Below, one piece after another: positions 7,262 to 12,305 of a stretch of 12,305 nt of DNA; positions within the stretch are counted from its first letter, which is position 1, and every line of letters begins with the position of its first letter. Origin of the DNA: Bacillota bacterium (lineage in GTDB: Bacteria; Bacillota_I; Bacilli_A; Acholeplasmatales; Acholeplasmataceae); contig JAEYXZ010000044.1 in assembly GCA_023431045.1 (NCBI GenBank), positions 1 to 12,305 of the forward strand, read 5' to 3'. A program made the position numbers and the translations under genes. The notes below the pieces were generated by a model. The model was not told the origin of the DNA. It ran no database searches and was given only the letters and a program-made list of their open reading frames with translations.

Positions 7262-7303
7262 CATAAAAATTAAAAATCTAAATGTGTGAGGTCACTTAAA
7301 AAC

Positions 7304-7387
7304 TGGTGCGGATGACAAGATTTGAACTTGCATGAGTCTCCTCACTACGACCTGAACGTAGCGTGTCTACCGTTTCACCACATCCGC
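7304..7387 (-). tRNA. tRNA-Leu (anticodon CAG)
   Basis: A complete cloverleaf is readable. The 7-bp acceptor stem GCGGATG / CATCCGC is perfect, the D stem is GTG/CAC, and the anticodon stem CTACG / CGTAG carries loop TTCAGGT with anticodon CAG at 7352-7354. A long class II variable arm has a TGAG/CTCA stem, as expected for leucine. The T arm is GCAAG / CTTGT with loop TTCAAAT. Discriminator A is followed by a genome-encoded CCA (7304-7306). The 84-nt length is normal for class II. It would read CUG codons. Confidence 0.96.
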
Positions 7388-7400
7388 ACAACCTAATTGA

Positions 7401-7409
7401 ATTATATCA
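7401..7409 (-). promoter_or_regulatory. Candidate extended -10 promoter of tRNA-Leu
   Basis: TGATATAAT on the minus strand ends 13 nt before the mature 5' end of the tRNA, giving a short precursor leader of about 6 nt. No good -35 hexamer is seen at normal spacing. Confidence 0.55.
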
Positions 7410-7430
7410 CTTTAATTTTGATAGGAATTC

Positions 7431-7471
7431 AAAAAAAGGATACCAATCGAATATATCAACTGGTATCCTTT
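7431..7471 (-). terminator. Intrinsic terminator of the phosphatase / AlkD-like / GNAT operon
   Basis: A perfect 11-bp stem AAAGGATACCA / TGGTATCCTTT (7435-7445 with 7461-7471) has a 15-nt loop and is followed on the minus strand by a seven-T run. It lies 25 nt after the stop of the GNAT gene. Confidence 0.88.
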
Positions 7472-7496
7472 AACCTTTTTAGTCTTATGAATTTAT

Positions 7497-8000
7497 CTAT
7501 CTGATCTTGATTCTTGCATAATAATGTTTGTCATCTTCATGATGGATATACGCTCCGCTTGCTAGTTGTACTTTAAGTGATGCTGGGTTATCTTTATTAC
7601 AACTAAAGTAGAGTTCATCTTCGACAATCCAGTCTTTTATTTCTTTGATGATTAATTTAAGACCTTCGGTTGCAAATCCTTTACCACGAAACTTCGGATG
7701 AATGGCATAACCAATATGGCCACTACCATGACGTAGTTTATCATTTAAAAAATGTCTCACCTTAAATAGTCCAACAATTTGATCCTGATACCATAAGAAA
7801 TAATAGGTGTTTGGAACAAACCCTTCTCTAACTTCAATTCCCTTTGATGAGCGTAACAAATCAATAAAATACTTATTTTTGAAATCGTCAAAAGATACCC
7901 CAAAATAAGTATTCTCAAATCCGTTTTCAGATTTAAGTTCAGATAGAAAATGATAGATTGATTCCAAGTTATCTTGATGGATTGCTTTTATGGTTAACAT
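7497..8000 (-). CDS. GNAT family N-acetyltransferase
   Basis: A 167-residue single-domain GNAT protein of normal length. The acetyl-CoA binding motif A is clear: GHIGYAIHPKFRGKGFATEG (94-113), with the pyrophosphate loop R-G-K-G-F-A at 105-110. The later CNKDNPASLKVQLASGA segment (134-150) carries the Asn-x-x-Ser pattern typical of the family's third conserved block. It would transfer an acetyl group from acetyl-CoA to an amine or protein N-terminus; the substrate cannot be told. AGAGGT lies 7 nt before the ATG, and the start is one base after the stop of the AlkD-like gene. It is the last gene of a three-gene operon with no obvious common pathway. Confidence 0.88.
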   Translation of the reverse strand: MLTIKAIHQDNLESIYHFLSELKSENGFENTYFGVSFDDFKNKYFIDLLRSSKGIEVREGFVPNTYYFLWYQDQIVGLFKVRHFLNDKLRHGSGHIGYAIHPKFRGKGFATEGLKLIIKEIKDWIVEDELYFSCNKDNPASLKVQLASGAYIHHEDDKHYYARIKIR

Positions 8001-8001
8001 C

Positions 8002-8673
8002 TTATTTACCTCTTTTTAGGACTGCATGGATCCAATCTGGAGCATAGGCACTCGTACATCCCGGTGAGACAACCATATCCTTATAGACACCTAATCTTTC
8101 TCCCATCTCTAAACATCGATTGGTATAATCTAAGTATCTAAACCCAATCTCAGAGAGTGCACGATTCATCATCCATTGGGTTAATGGTGGTGCCGATACG
8201 AGTTCATTTTCAACAACGTTTAATATATAGTCTAAATACTCATTGGTTGTTGTCTTTTTATCAGTAATCTTTTTAACAATTAAAGACCATGCTGCTCTTT
8301 TCTTATGATCTTCTTTTGCATTGTACCAAGCTTTTTCTAATTGATCTTTTTCAGGTGTAAATATTACACATCTAAAAATGAAATCATCAAGTAGTTGATC
8401 AAATGTGACATCGTCAATCATTTGATCAATCGTCTTTGCGTTTAACTTCTTTGGGTCAAATAGCATGACCGCTAAAAATCTAGCATCGGTATTTTCACTT
8501 TCCCAAAGTGACATCGCTAATTCATGATTGATTCCTAATTGTTGTGCAAGCGTTCTTAAGTAACCCAGAGGAACACCAAAAAGCGGTTCTTTTGCACCAG
8601 CTTTTAAGAGTGTCTTCTTTCTTGCTAGATTTGAGTTTTGTTGTAATTGTAAAAGTACTTCATCAACTGTCAT
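8002..8673 (-). CDS. DNA alkylation repair (AlkD-like, HEAT-like repeat) family protein
   Basis: A 223-residue, mostly helical protein that I recognise as the DNA alkylation repair family (PF08713-type). Supporting segments are the N-terminal GAKEPLFGVPLGYLRTLA (26-43), the LWESENTDARFLAVML block (57-71), RAAWSLI (126-132), and WMMNRALSEIG (167-177). It closes with GCTSAYAPDWIHAVLKR (205-221). Characterised AlkD proteins excise N3/N7-alkylated purines; whether this member keeps the glycosylase residues was not established by eye, and many relatives are uncharacterised. Its ATG overlaps the phosphatase stop as ATGA (8670-8673) and the GNAT gene starts one base after its stop, so all three are co-transcribed and probably translationally coupled. 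Confidence 0.82.
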   Translation of the reverse strand: MTVDEVLLQLQQNSNLARKKTLLKAGAKEPLFGVPLGYLRTLAQQLGINHELAMSLWESENTDARFLAVMLFDPKKLNAKTIDQMIDDVTFDQLLDDFIFRCVIFTPEKDQLEKAWYNAKEDHKKRAAWSLIVKKITDKKTTTNEYLDYILNVVENELVSAPPLTQWMMNRALSEIGFRYLDYTNRCLEMGERLGVYKDMVVSPGCTSAYAPDWIHAVLKRGK

Positions 8674-9188
8674 AGTTTAACCTCTCTTATGCCACAATGT
8701 TCAATTAAGTCCTCAAAATACGTTAAAGAACTAATGACAATCCCATGACAAACAACAATAATCTTTTTGTGGTCTTGATGCTTTAGAATCGCTTCCTTAA
8801 CTCTTTCTTGAAGATGGGCATATGTTTCCCAACGATAGGGTACATCACTATTTCTGATACCCTTATTGTTGATATAATGCTCATAAGACAACTGACCATT
8901 ATAATCAAAAATATGATTCATATCTGGCATCCATTCATGTAAGTCATTTTCAACTTCAATCGGTAGTTTAGTGTTCTTAGAAATGATTGCAGCGGTTTGA
9001 AGCGCTCTTGTATATGGGGATGATAAGATCAGTGTTGCACCTTCTAATCTTGGATCTAAACTGACCTTTTCAGCTTGTATAATGCCACGACTCGTTAATT
9101 TCCCAAGTTCCCAACCCATTCCTTTATATCCACGAGATTCAACTTCATCATAACGTGGTTCACCGTGTCTAACTAATATGATTTCCAT
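8670..9188 (-). CDS. Histidine phosphatase (phosphoglycerate mutase-like) family protein
   Basis: A 172-residue member of the branch of the histidine phosphatase superfamily that is about this short. It has the phospho-acceptor motif LVRHGEP (5-11; H8), SSPYTRALQTA (56-66; R61), the general acid region LHEW with E85, and the second catalytic histidine H148 in VVCHG. All catalytic positions are present, so it should be an active phosphatase; it is too short for a classical dPGM, and alpha-ribazole phosphatase or sugar-phosphatase labels would be guesses. A near-perfect GGAGG site lies 7 nt before the ATG. It is first of the phosphatase, AlkD-like, GNAT operon. Its TGA stop overlaps the next gene's ATG. 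Confidence 0.9.
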   Translation of the reverse strand: MEIILVRHGEPRYDEVESRGYKGMGWELGKLTSRGIIQAEKVSLDPRLEGATLILSSPYTRALQTAAIISKNTKLPIEVENDLHEWMPDMNHIFDYNGQLSYEHYINNKGIRNSDVPYRWETYAHLQERVKEAILKHQDHKKIIVVCHGIVISSLTYFEDLIEHCGIREVKL

Positions 9189-9206
9189 GATAATACCTCC
9201 AAAACT

Positions 9207-9215
9207 ATTATAACA
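9207..9215 (-). promoter_or_regulatory. Candidate extended -10 promoter of the phosphatase operon
   Basis: TGTTATAAT on the minus strand is a perfect extended -10. A TTTACA hexamer (5 of 6 to consensus) lies 19 nt upstream, inside the stem of the preceding terminator. The predicted start is at about 9200, right at the GGAGG box, so the leader would be very short. Confidence 0.5.
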
Positions 9216-9216
9216 T

Positions 9217-9249
9217 CCAAAAGAAAACCTCTGTAAATTTTACAAAGGT
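9217..9249 (-). terminator. Intrinsic terminator of the XRE / PFL-repeat operon
   Basis: On the minus strand, ACCTTTGTAA pairs with TTACAGAGGT (one G-U pair) around a tiny loop and is followed by TTTTCTTTT. It lies about 30 nt after the stop of the PFL-repeat gene and overlaps the upstream part of the next promoter. Confidence 0.7.
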
Positions 9250-9280
9250 CTTCAAGTAATTGATTCAGTTATATTTATTT

Positions 9281-9832
9281 TTATCCGTTTTTTAAAACAT
9301 GTTCGAAGAGTCTTTTTACATCCTTCGAACTTAAGAATGGATAGAGTTCATCCATATCATCAGATTGAATTTTATCATCAATATATAAATCAACAACAAG
9401 TGATAAACTATTTTCTGAGACAAATGGTGCAACAGCAACTAAATTGATTTTTGAATGATTACCTTTAAGGGCTTTTTCAAATAATCGATCTGTATCTTCT
9501 TGATTTAAAAATGGCATAATCATCATTAAGTCAATATCACTTGTATCACCATCTTCACTAATCACTTTATCCAATAAATCATGGATATCCTCATCATCTA
9601 AAAATGGGATGATTTTCATGAGACGAGTCATCTTGCTTTCTTTTCGTTCGTCATGTTTAGTTGTATCTTGTTGAGGTTCATTATCCTCTCTAATTGATTC
9701 GATAAAAAGTTGTTTTTCACCTTCATCGGTAAAGATAAGTTCTTCATGATTTAAGTATCTTTCTTTTGCTTCTTCATTGTTAATTTGGACGTGGATGGTT
9801 TGTCCATCGATTGTAAGTGGTTTTAAAATCAT
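9281..9832 (-). CDS. Uncharacterised protein with four tandem 'PFL' helical repeats
   Basis: I do not recognise a named family. The 183-residue acidic protein has an N-terminal segment (1-50, beta-like start MILKPLTIDGQTIHVQIN), a charged linker rich in E, D and K (47-68), then four repeats. These are anchored by PFL/PFV at residues 76, 107, 136 and 165 (spacing 31, 29, 29). Each repeat follows the pattern hydrophobic-x-PFL-x-x-x-D-x-x-x-L-hydrophobic, ending in a variable polar turn, consistent with short helical hairpins (HEAT- or ARM-like) for protein binding. No signal peptide or membrane helix is seen, so it is predicted cytoplasmic. Its ATG overlaps the stop of the upstream XRE regulator (ATGA, 9829-9832). 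It may be an effector or modulator of that regulator; this is inference. Confidence 0.75.
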   Translation of the reverse strand: MILKPLTIDGQTIHVQINNEEAKERYLNHEELIFTDEGEKQLFIESIREDNEPQQDTTKHDERKESKMTRLMKIIPFLDDEDIHDLLDKVISEDGDTSDIDLMMIMPFLNQEDTDRLFEKALKGNHSKINLVAVAPFVSENSLSLVVDLYIDDKIQSDDMDELYPFLSSKDVKRLFEHVLKNG

Positions 9833-10296
9833 ATGCTTTTTCCTCCTCTATGATTTAATAAATATCTTTTTTCTGAACTTGTTAATCTTGGTTTTAATTC
9901 ATTGATTCGACAGGTAATTTTACGTTCTTTGATAGCTCTTAAAATAATCATTCGTTCTTGATTGGAGAACTGATAGAACTCACTTGGAATATCTATTTCG
10001 ATTTTACCTAGAATGATTTGAGAAATAACAAATGAACGATCCTGATCTTTAAATAATCCAATTTGATAAGTTTTTGAATTTGTTGGATCATTCAAACAAA
10101 GTAAATCTTCAAAACTAACTTTAAATAGTTGACACATCTGAAGGAGTGAATCAATGGAAGGTGCACTACTTCCATTTTCCCATTTCGATAAAGCTTGTCT
10201 TGAGACAAAGAGTTGATTGGCCAGATCATCTTGAGTCCAAGATAGACTTTTACGATAGGAAGCGATTCTGTTACCTACTTTTTGAAAATCAATCAT
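9829..10296 (-). CDS. XRE-family transcriptional regulator with an extra C-terminal domain
   Basis: A 155-residue DNA-binding protein. Residues about 7-65 form a Cro/C1-type helix-turn-helix: GNRIASYRKSLSWTQDDLA, then the recognition helix SRQALSKWENG (32-42), then SIDSLLQMCQLFKVSFEDLL. Residues about 76-150 form a separate conserved-looking domain (LFKDQDRSFVISQIILGK, then FSNQERMIILRAIKERK), possibly for dimerisation or sensing. It is not a phage-repressor peptidase domain: no Ser-Lys dyad pattern is seen. AAGGAGG is 7 nt before the ATG. It is first in a two-gene operon with the PFL-repeat protein and has one of the best promoters in the window, with a small dyad just upstream that could be an autoregulatory site. 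Confidence 0.88.
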   Translation of the reverse strand: MIDFQKVGNRIASYRKSLSWTQDDLANQLFVSRQALSKWENGSSAPSIDSLLQMCQLFKVSFEDLLCLNDPTNSKTYQIGLFKDQDRSFVISQIILGKIEIDIPSEFYQFSNQERMIILRAIKERKITCRINELKPRLTSSEKRYLLNHRGGKSI

Positions 10297-10319
10297 ATGT
10301 GCTCCTCCTTATGTCTTTA

Positions 10320-10348
10320 ATTGTATATCGATTTTTATTCAATGTCAC
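10320..10348 (-). promoter_or_regulatory. Promoter of the XRE / PFL-repeat operon
   Basis: On the minus strand GTGACA (10343-10348, 5 of 6), an exact 17-nt spacer and TACAAT (10320-10325, 5 of 6) form the best two-box sigma-A-type promoter here. Transcription would start near 10313, just ahead of the AAGGAGG site. Confidence 0.6.
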
Positions 10349-10363
10349 GCAACAGGAAGTTGC
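10349..10363. repeat. Small dyad GCAAC-N5-GTTGC next to the XRE promoter (candidate operator)
   Basis: A perfect 5+5 bp inverted repeat with a 5-nt spacer lies immediately upstream of the -35 box of the XRE operon and just after the T run of the preceding terminator. Its size and place would suit an XRE-dimer site, but a 5-bp dyad can occur by chance. Confidence 0.3.
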
Positions 10364-10398
10364 AAAAAAAAAGAGTCTATCCTAAAATGGATAAACTC
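10364..10398 (-). terminator. Intrinsic terminator of the cupin / methyltransferase operon
   Basis: On the minus strand GAGTTTATCC / GGATAGACTC (10 bp, one G-U pair; 10373-10382 with 10389-10398), a 6-nt loop and a nine-T run follow the methyltransferase stop by 12 nt. Confidence 0.88.
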
Positions 10399-10410
10399 GA
10401 TTGTCCATAT

Positions 10411-11178
10411 TTATTTCTTTACACTGATTGTTGCAATAAAACCTAGTTCTTGTTGATACTTCTTAAAGGTATTAAACATTAAGTCAAATTGCTTCTTATT
10501 TTCGTCTTTACGCGCGTTTTTAAGTATTCTTAAGGTATTAATCAAACCCTCATCTCTAATCATTCCGAATGGGTTTAATAAGCTCATAGAACCAAATTTA
10601 GAGTCTTTGATATCAAAACCAACACTTCTAAATAATTCATTCCATTCATCTTTGGTGCGTGGTTTAGCATAGATATTGATGGCACGAGAAATATTGGCAG
10701 TAACCTCTTTTTGTAAAGTGGCATCATCCGTTCTTAACATCATATCATGCGTTAATAAAATACCCCCTGGTTTTAACACTCGATAATATTCTTTTAAAGC
10801 TTTTTCTTTGTGAGCATCTGATAACATCGTTAACATGGCTTCATTAATAATGATATCAAATGATTGATCAGGAAAACTTAAATGGAGTGCATTCTCTTCT
10901 TTAAAAGTAATAAAGTCACTGACATGATTTGACTTTGCATTTAGGATAGCTTTTTCTAGTGCTTTTGGATCAAGATCACATGCCATATAATTTTTAATGT
11001 GGTGTTTTTTAACAAGTTCTATCGCGGTTGTTCCCATATTGCAACCAACTTCAAGAATTGTTTTATCGGCTGAATTCTTGAATTCTTGTAATAGGAAATT
11101 TGTTCCAACAATACCACCGGGTCTTAATCTTCTTTTCCCTAGTTTGGCTAGAAATGTATGTCCTGCTTTTTCATTCAT
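10411..11178 (-). CDS. Class I SAM-dependent methyltransferase
   Basis: A 255-residue (from ATG) Rossmann-fold methyltransferase. Seen in order: a conserved-looking N-terminal segment KRRLRPGGIVGTNFLL (15-30); SAM motif I ILEVGCNMG (41-49); the acidic ribose-binding position D68 in CDLDP; the motif IV region DIIINEAMLTML (108-119); and RVLKPGG (133-139) as post motif. The C-terminal region after about 145 contains a helical insert (AKPRTKDEWNELFRSVGF) typical of small-molecule methyltransferases. The substrate is unknown. The ATG at 11178 is one base after the cupin stop (TAA G ATG), with no strong Shine-Dalgarno, so coupled re-initiation is likely. A TTG three codons upstream (11187) would overlap the cupin gene. 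The constant partner appears to be the cupin. Confidence 0.88.
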   Translation of the reverse strand: MNEKAGHTFLAKLGKRRLRPGGIVGTNFLLQEFKNSADKTILEVGCNMGTTAIELVKKHHIKNYMACDLDPKALEKAILNAKSNHVSDFITFKEENALHLSFPDQSFDIIINEAMLTMLSDAHKEKALKEYYRVLKPGGILLTHDMMLRTDDATLQKEVTANISRAINIYAKPRTKDEWNELFRSVGFDIKDSKFGSMSLLNPFGMIRDEGLINTLRILKNARKDENKKQFDLMFNTFKKYQQELGFIATISVKK

Positions 11179-11179
11179 C

Positions 11180-11512
11180 TTATTCAACCGGGAAGACGAC
11201 GGTTAAAATCATCTTAAATCTTTCAGTCGCAAATAATGCATGAGGGATTCCGGCTGGCATAATGATCGATTCATCTTTCTTAAGATGATATTTTGTTTCA
11301 CCAATCATGATTTGGGCTTCACCATCTAAAATGGTGACCATAGCATCGCCTCTTGATTTATGCGCACTAATCTCTTCGTCCTTATCAAATGAAAATAAAG
11401 TGATGCTAACATATTTATTTTGAGCGATAGTTTTACTTGAAACTTGATGATCTTGATACATCATTTCTGATGCGAGTTTCTTGACGGTTGATAATTCTAT
11501 ATTCTTATACAT
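11180..11512 (-). CDS. Small cupin-domain protein
   Basis: A 110-residue single-domain cupin, complete. The two cupin motifs are recognisable: ISAHKSRGDAMVTILDGEAQI (48-68, in two parts around G55) and PAGIPHALFA (86-95). Compared with the classical metal-binding set, H51 and H91 are kept, but the second histidine of motif 1 is replaced (S53) and the usual Asn of motif 2 is Ala. Metal binding may therefore be altered, with D56 a possible substitute. This subgroup often looks like a sensor, isomerase or binding protein rather than a dioxygenase; its function here is unknown. AGGAGA is 5 nt before the ATG. It is first in a two-gene unit with the methyltransferase, whose start follows its stop by one base. 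Confidence 0.87.
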   Translation of the reverse strand: MYKNIELSTVKKLASEMMYQDHQVSSKTIAQNKYVSITLFSFDKDEEISAHKSRGDAMVTILDGEAQIMIGETKYHLKKDESIIMPAGIPHALFATERFKMILTVVFPVE

Positions 11513-11549
11513 TGTATTCTCCTATGCCTACTACAAATTTTCCATTACT

Positions 11550-11555
11550 ATTATA
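11550..11555 (-). promoter_or_regulatory. Candidate -10 box of the cupin / methyltransferase operon
   Basis: A perfect TATAAT on the minus strand would start transcription about 30 nt before the cupin ATG. The hexamer 17 nt upstream (ATGAAT) matches the -35 consensus at only 3 positions. Confidence 0.4.
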
Positions 11556-11624
11556 ACTGATTTGATGTATAAATTCATTGGTCCATCATAAAAAACGATC
11601 ATTATAGAATTATTTATATGTTTC

Positions 11625-11918
11625 TTATGCAGTTATTAAACCGACAATGAACATTGCAATAACTAAAACAAAGAATCCTATATGTGTATAGAAATAAAAC
11701 TTCACTTGGTTCATACCTTCTTTTTTAAGAATAAAGATAAAAGGTAGTGTTAGAATGACTGCAGCAAATAATCCTCCAACTGCAAATATCATTAAGATTA
11801 AATTTCCCCAACTATCATTTAAACCATAAATTGCATTTAAAGTAACACCAAATAAAATGGCTTCAAACAGCGCCAAACCTAAGGTAACAATCGTTAATAT
11901 TAAAGCTGTTTTTTTCAT
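11625..11918 (-). CDS. Small three-helix membrane protein of unknown function
   Basis: A 97-residue hydrophobic protein with no family that I recognise. Predicted membrane segments are at about 5-27, 38-63 and 73-96, separated by short polar loops (YGLNDSWGN and KKEGMNQVK). The first helix follows a lysine pair and could be taken for a signal anchor. The coding sequence looks real: GAGGAG lies upstream, and length and hydrophobicity are sustained throughout. The ATG at 11918 has the best spacing (8 nt); a GTG directly before it (11921) is the alternative. It stands alone between two AT-rich gaps. I see no clear terminator between its stop and the cupin promoter. Confidence 0.7.
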   Translation of the reverse strand: MKKTALILTIVTLGLALFEAILFGVTLNAIYGLNDSWGNLILMIFAVGGLFAAVILTLPFIFILKKEGMNQVKFYFYTHIGFFVLVIAMFIVGLITA

Positions 11919-12256
11919 CACTTAATCTCCTCTTGTTTATTTCTATGACACTTTTTTGAAGTGTGCTTGTGTATTTAAATTATACTAATTTTTATGAAAA
12001 TATCTAGAAGGAAGCATTTCAACATAAAAATATCTCATCATATTTTTTGAAAATTATAAGTACCTTACATTTATTATCCCTCTTACTGAATGTCGTTTAT
12101 AGGATTTACGATTACTTGTTCCTATGCTTTAAATCTTATCCCTTAGAACTACTCAATTCTTTTACCAGTACAAATTCAAAAAGGATAAAATTGCCAAAGT
12201 AACATTTACTGCAGAAAAAAAGCCTATGCGAATAGGCTTTTTAAATGTTTATAATT
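11919..12256. other. Gene-poor AT-rich stretch between tRNA-Gly and the small membrane protein
   Basis: This region of about 340 nt holds the ribosome binding site and a candidate minus-strand TATAAT (11979-11984) of the small membrane protein. It also has a 6-bp ACACTT/AAGTGT hairpin in that gene's leader (11948-11964) and the tRNA-side terminator at 12214-12242. Between about 11990 and 12213 I see no open frame with a start and ribosome binding site on either strand, no tRNA and no strong repeat. Confidence 0.6.
12214..12242. terminator. Bidirectional intrinsic terminator after tRNA-Gly
   Basis: GCCTAT / ATAGGC (12221-12226 with 12231-12236) with a GCGA tetraloop is extended by A and T runs on both flanks. 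It is therefore followed by Ts on either strand. Its main role is presumably to end the minus-strand tRNA-Gly transcript, 14 nt after the CCA end. Confidence 0.85.
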
Positions 12257-12305
12257 TGGAGCGGGTGAGCGGAATCGAACCGCCGTCTTCAGCTTGGAAG
12301 GCTGG
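12257..12305 (-). tRNA. tRNA-Gly (anticodon TCC), 3' part only; cut by the window edge
   Basis: The 3' half is readable: anticodon loop CTTCCAA with anticodon TCC at 12296-12298, T arm GGCGG / CCGCT with loop TTCGATT, acceptor strand CACCCGC, discriminator T and a genome-encoded CCA (12257-12259). The sequence closely follows the usual Bacillota tRNA-Gly(UCC). The 5' half lies beyond the window, so the acceptor and D stems cannot be checked. The outermost visible anticodon-stem pair would be C-A rather than a normal pair. Confidence 0.9.

Noticed and set aside
7262..7303. Possible terminator after tRNA-Leu (GTGACCTCAC element followed by T-rich sequence)
   Set aside because: The stem is only 4 bp with an impossible 2-nt loop, so it is not called.
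10146..10385. Plus-strand open frame of 79 codons across the XRE start and promoter
   Set aside because: Overlaps the helix-turn-helix codons and ends in the terminator T run; no own signals.
11990..12213. Possible decayed transposase fragment (short basic reading such as RKSYKRHSVRG on the minus strand)
   Set aside because: Only a few codons between stops, no second motif, no inverted-repeat ends or target duplications; cannot be supported.

Overview
The window reads as a chromosomal segment of a wall-less or near-wall-less, AT-rich member of the Bacillota/Mycoplasmatota. An Acholeplasma-like organism is the best fit. TGA is used as a stop (crtN, cls, the phosphatase and the XRE gene all end in TGA), and the tryptophan codon checked in crtN is TGG, so the standard genetic code applies rather than the Mycoplasma/Spiroplasma code. 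Ribosome binding sites are strong and Bacillus-like (AGGAGG types). A complete crtN-crtM carotenoid pair is present, a trait known in Acholeplasma. No insertion sequence, phage gene, CRISPR array or plasmid feature was seen. The species call is inference.

Almost everything is on the minus strand, in short operons that mostly end in clear intrinsic terminators. From right to left (direction of transcription): a partial tRNA-Gly(TCC) at the right edge with its terminator; a gene-poor AT-rich stretch; a 97-residue three-helix membrane protein; a cupin plus SAM-methyltransferase pair; an XRE regulator plus a protein built of four 'PFL' repeats; a phosphatase, AlkD-like and GNAT operon; tRNA-Leu(CAG); cardiolipin synthase (cls). 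Next comes the only plus-strand gene, a YjdF-like membrane protein, convergent with cls and divergent from the crt operon. Then follow crtN, crtM and a fused isoprenoid kinase, and last a DUF4256 gene.

The most interesting unit is the three-gene operon at 884-4815. crtN and crtM would condense two prenyl diphosphates head to head and desaturate the product. The third gene encodes one membrane protein with two kinase-type domains: an N-terminal VTE5/dolichol-kinase-like (CTP-dependent) domain and a C-terminal VTE6/DUF92-like domain. In plants and cyanobacteria these two activities convert phytol to phytyl phosphate and then to phytyl diphosphate. Here they are in one polypeptide in the operon for the enzymes that consume prenyl diphosphates. 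The inferred role is salvage of a prenyl alcohol (farnesol, geranylgeraniol or similar) into the carotenoid precursor pool. The divergent intergenic region carries a perfect 9+9 bp inverted repeat, a candidate control site.

A second structural point is the cls / YjdF-like convergent pair. The two reading frames overlap by 9 bp, and each gene's intrinsic terminator lies inside the other's coding sequence. Several promoters in the window use extended -10 elements (TGnTATAAT type) with poor -35 boxes.
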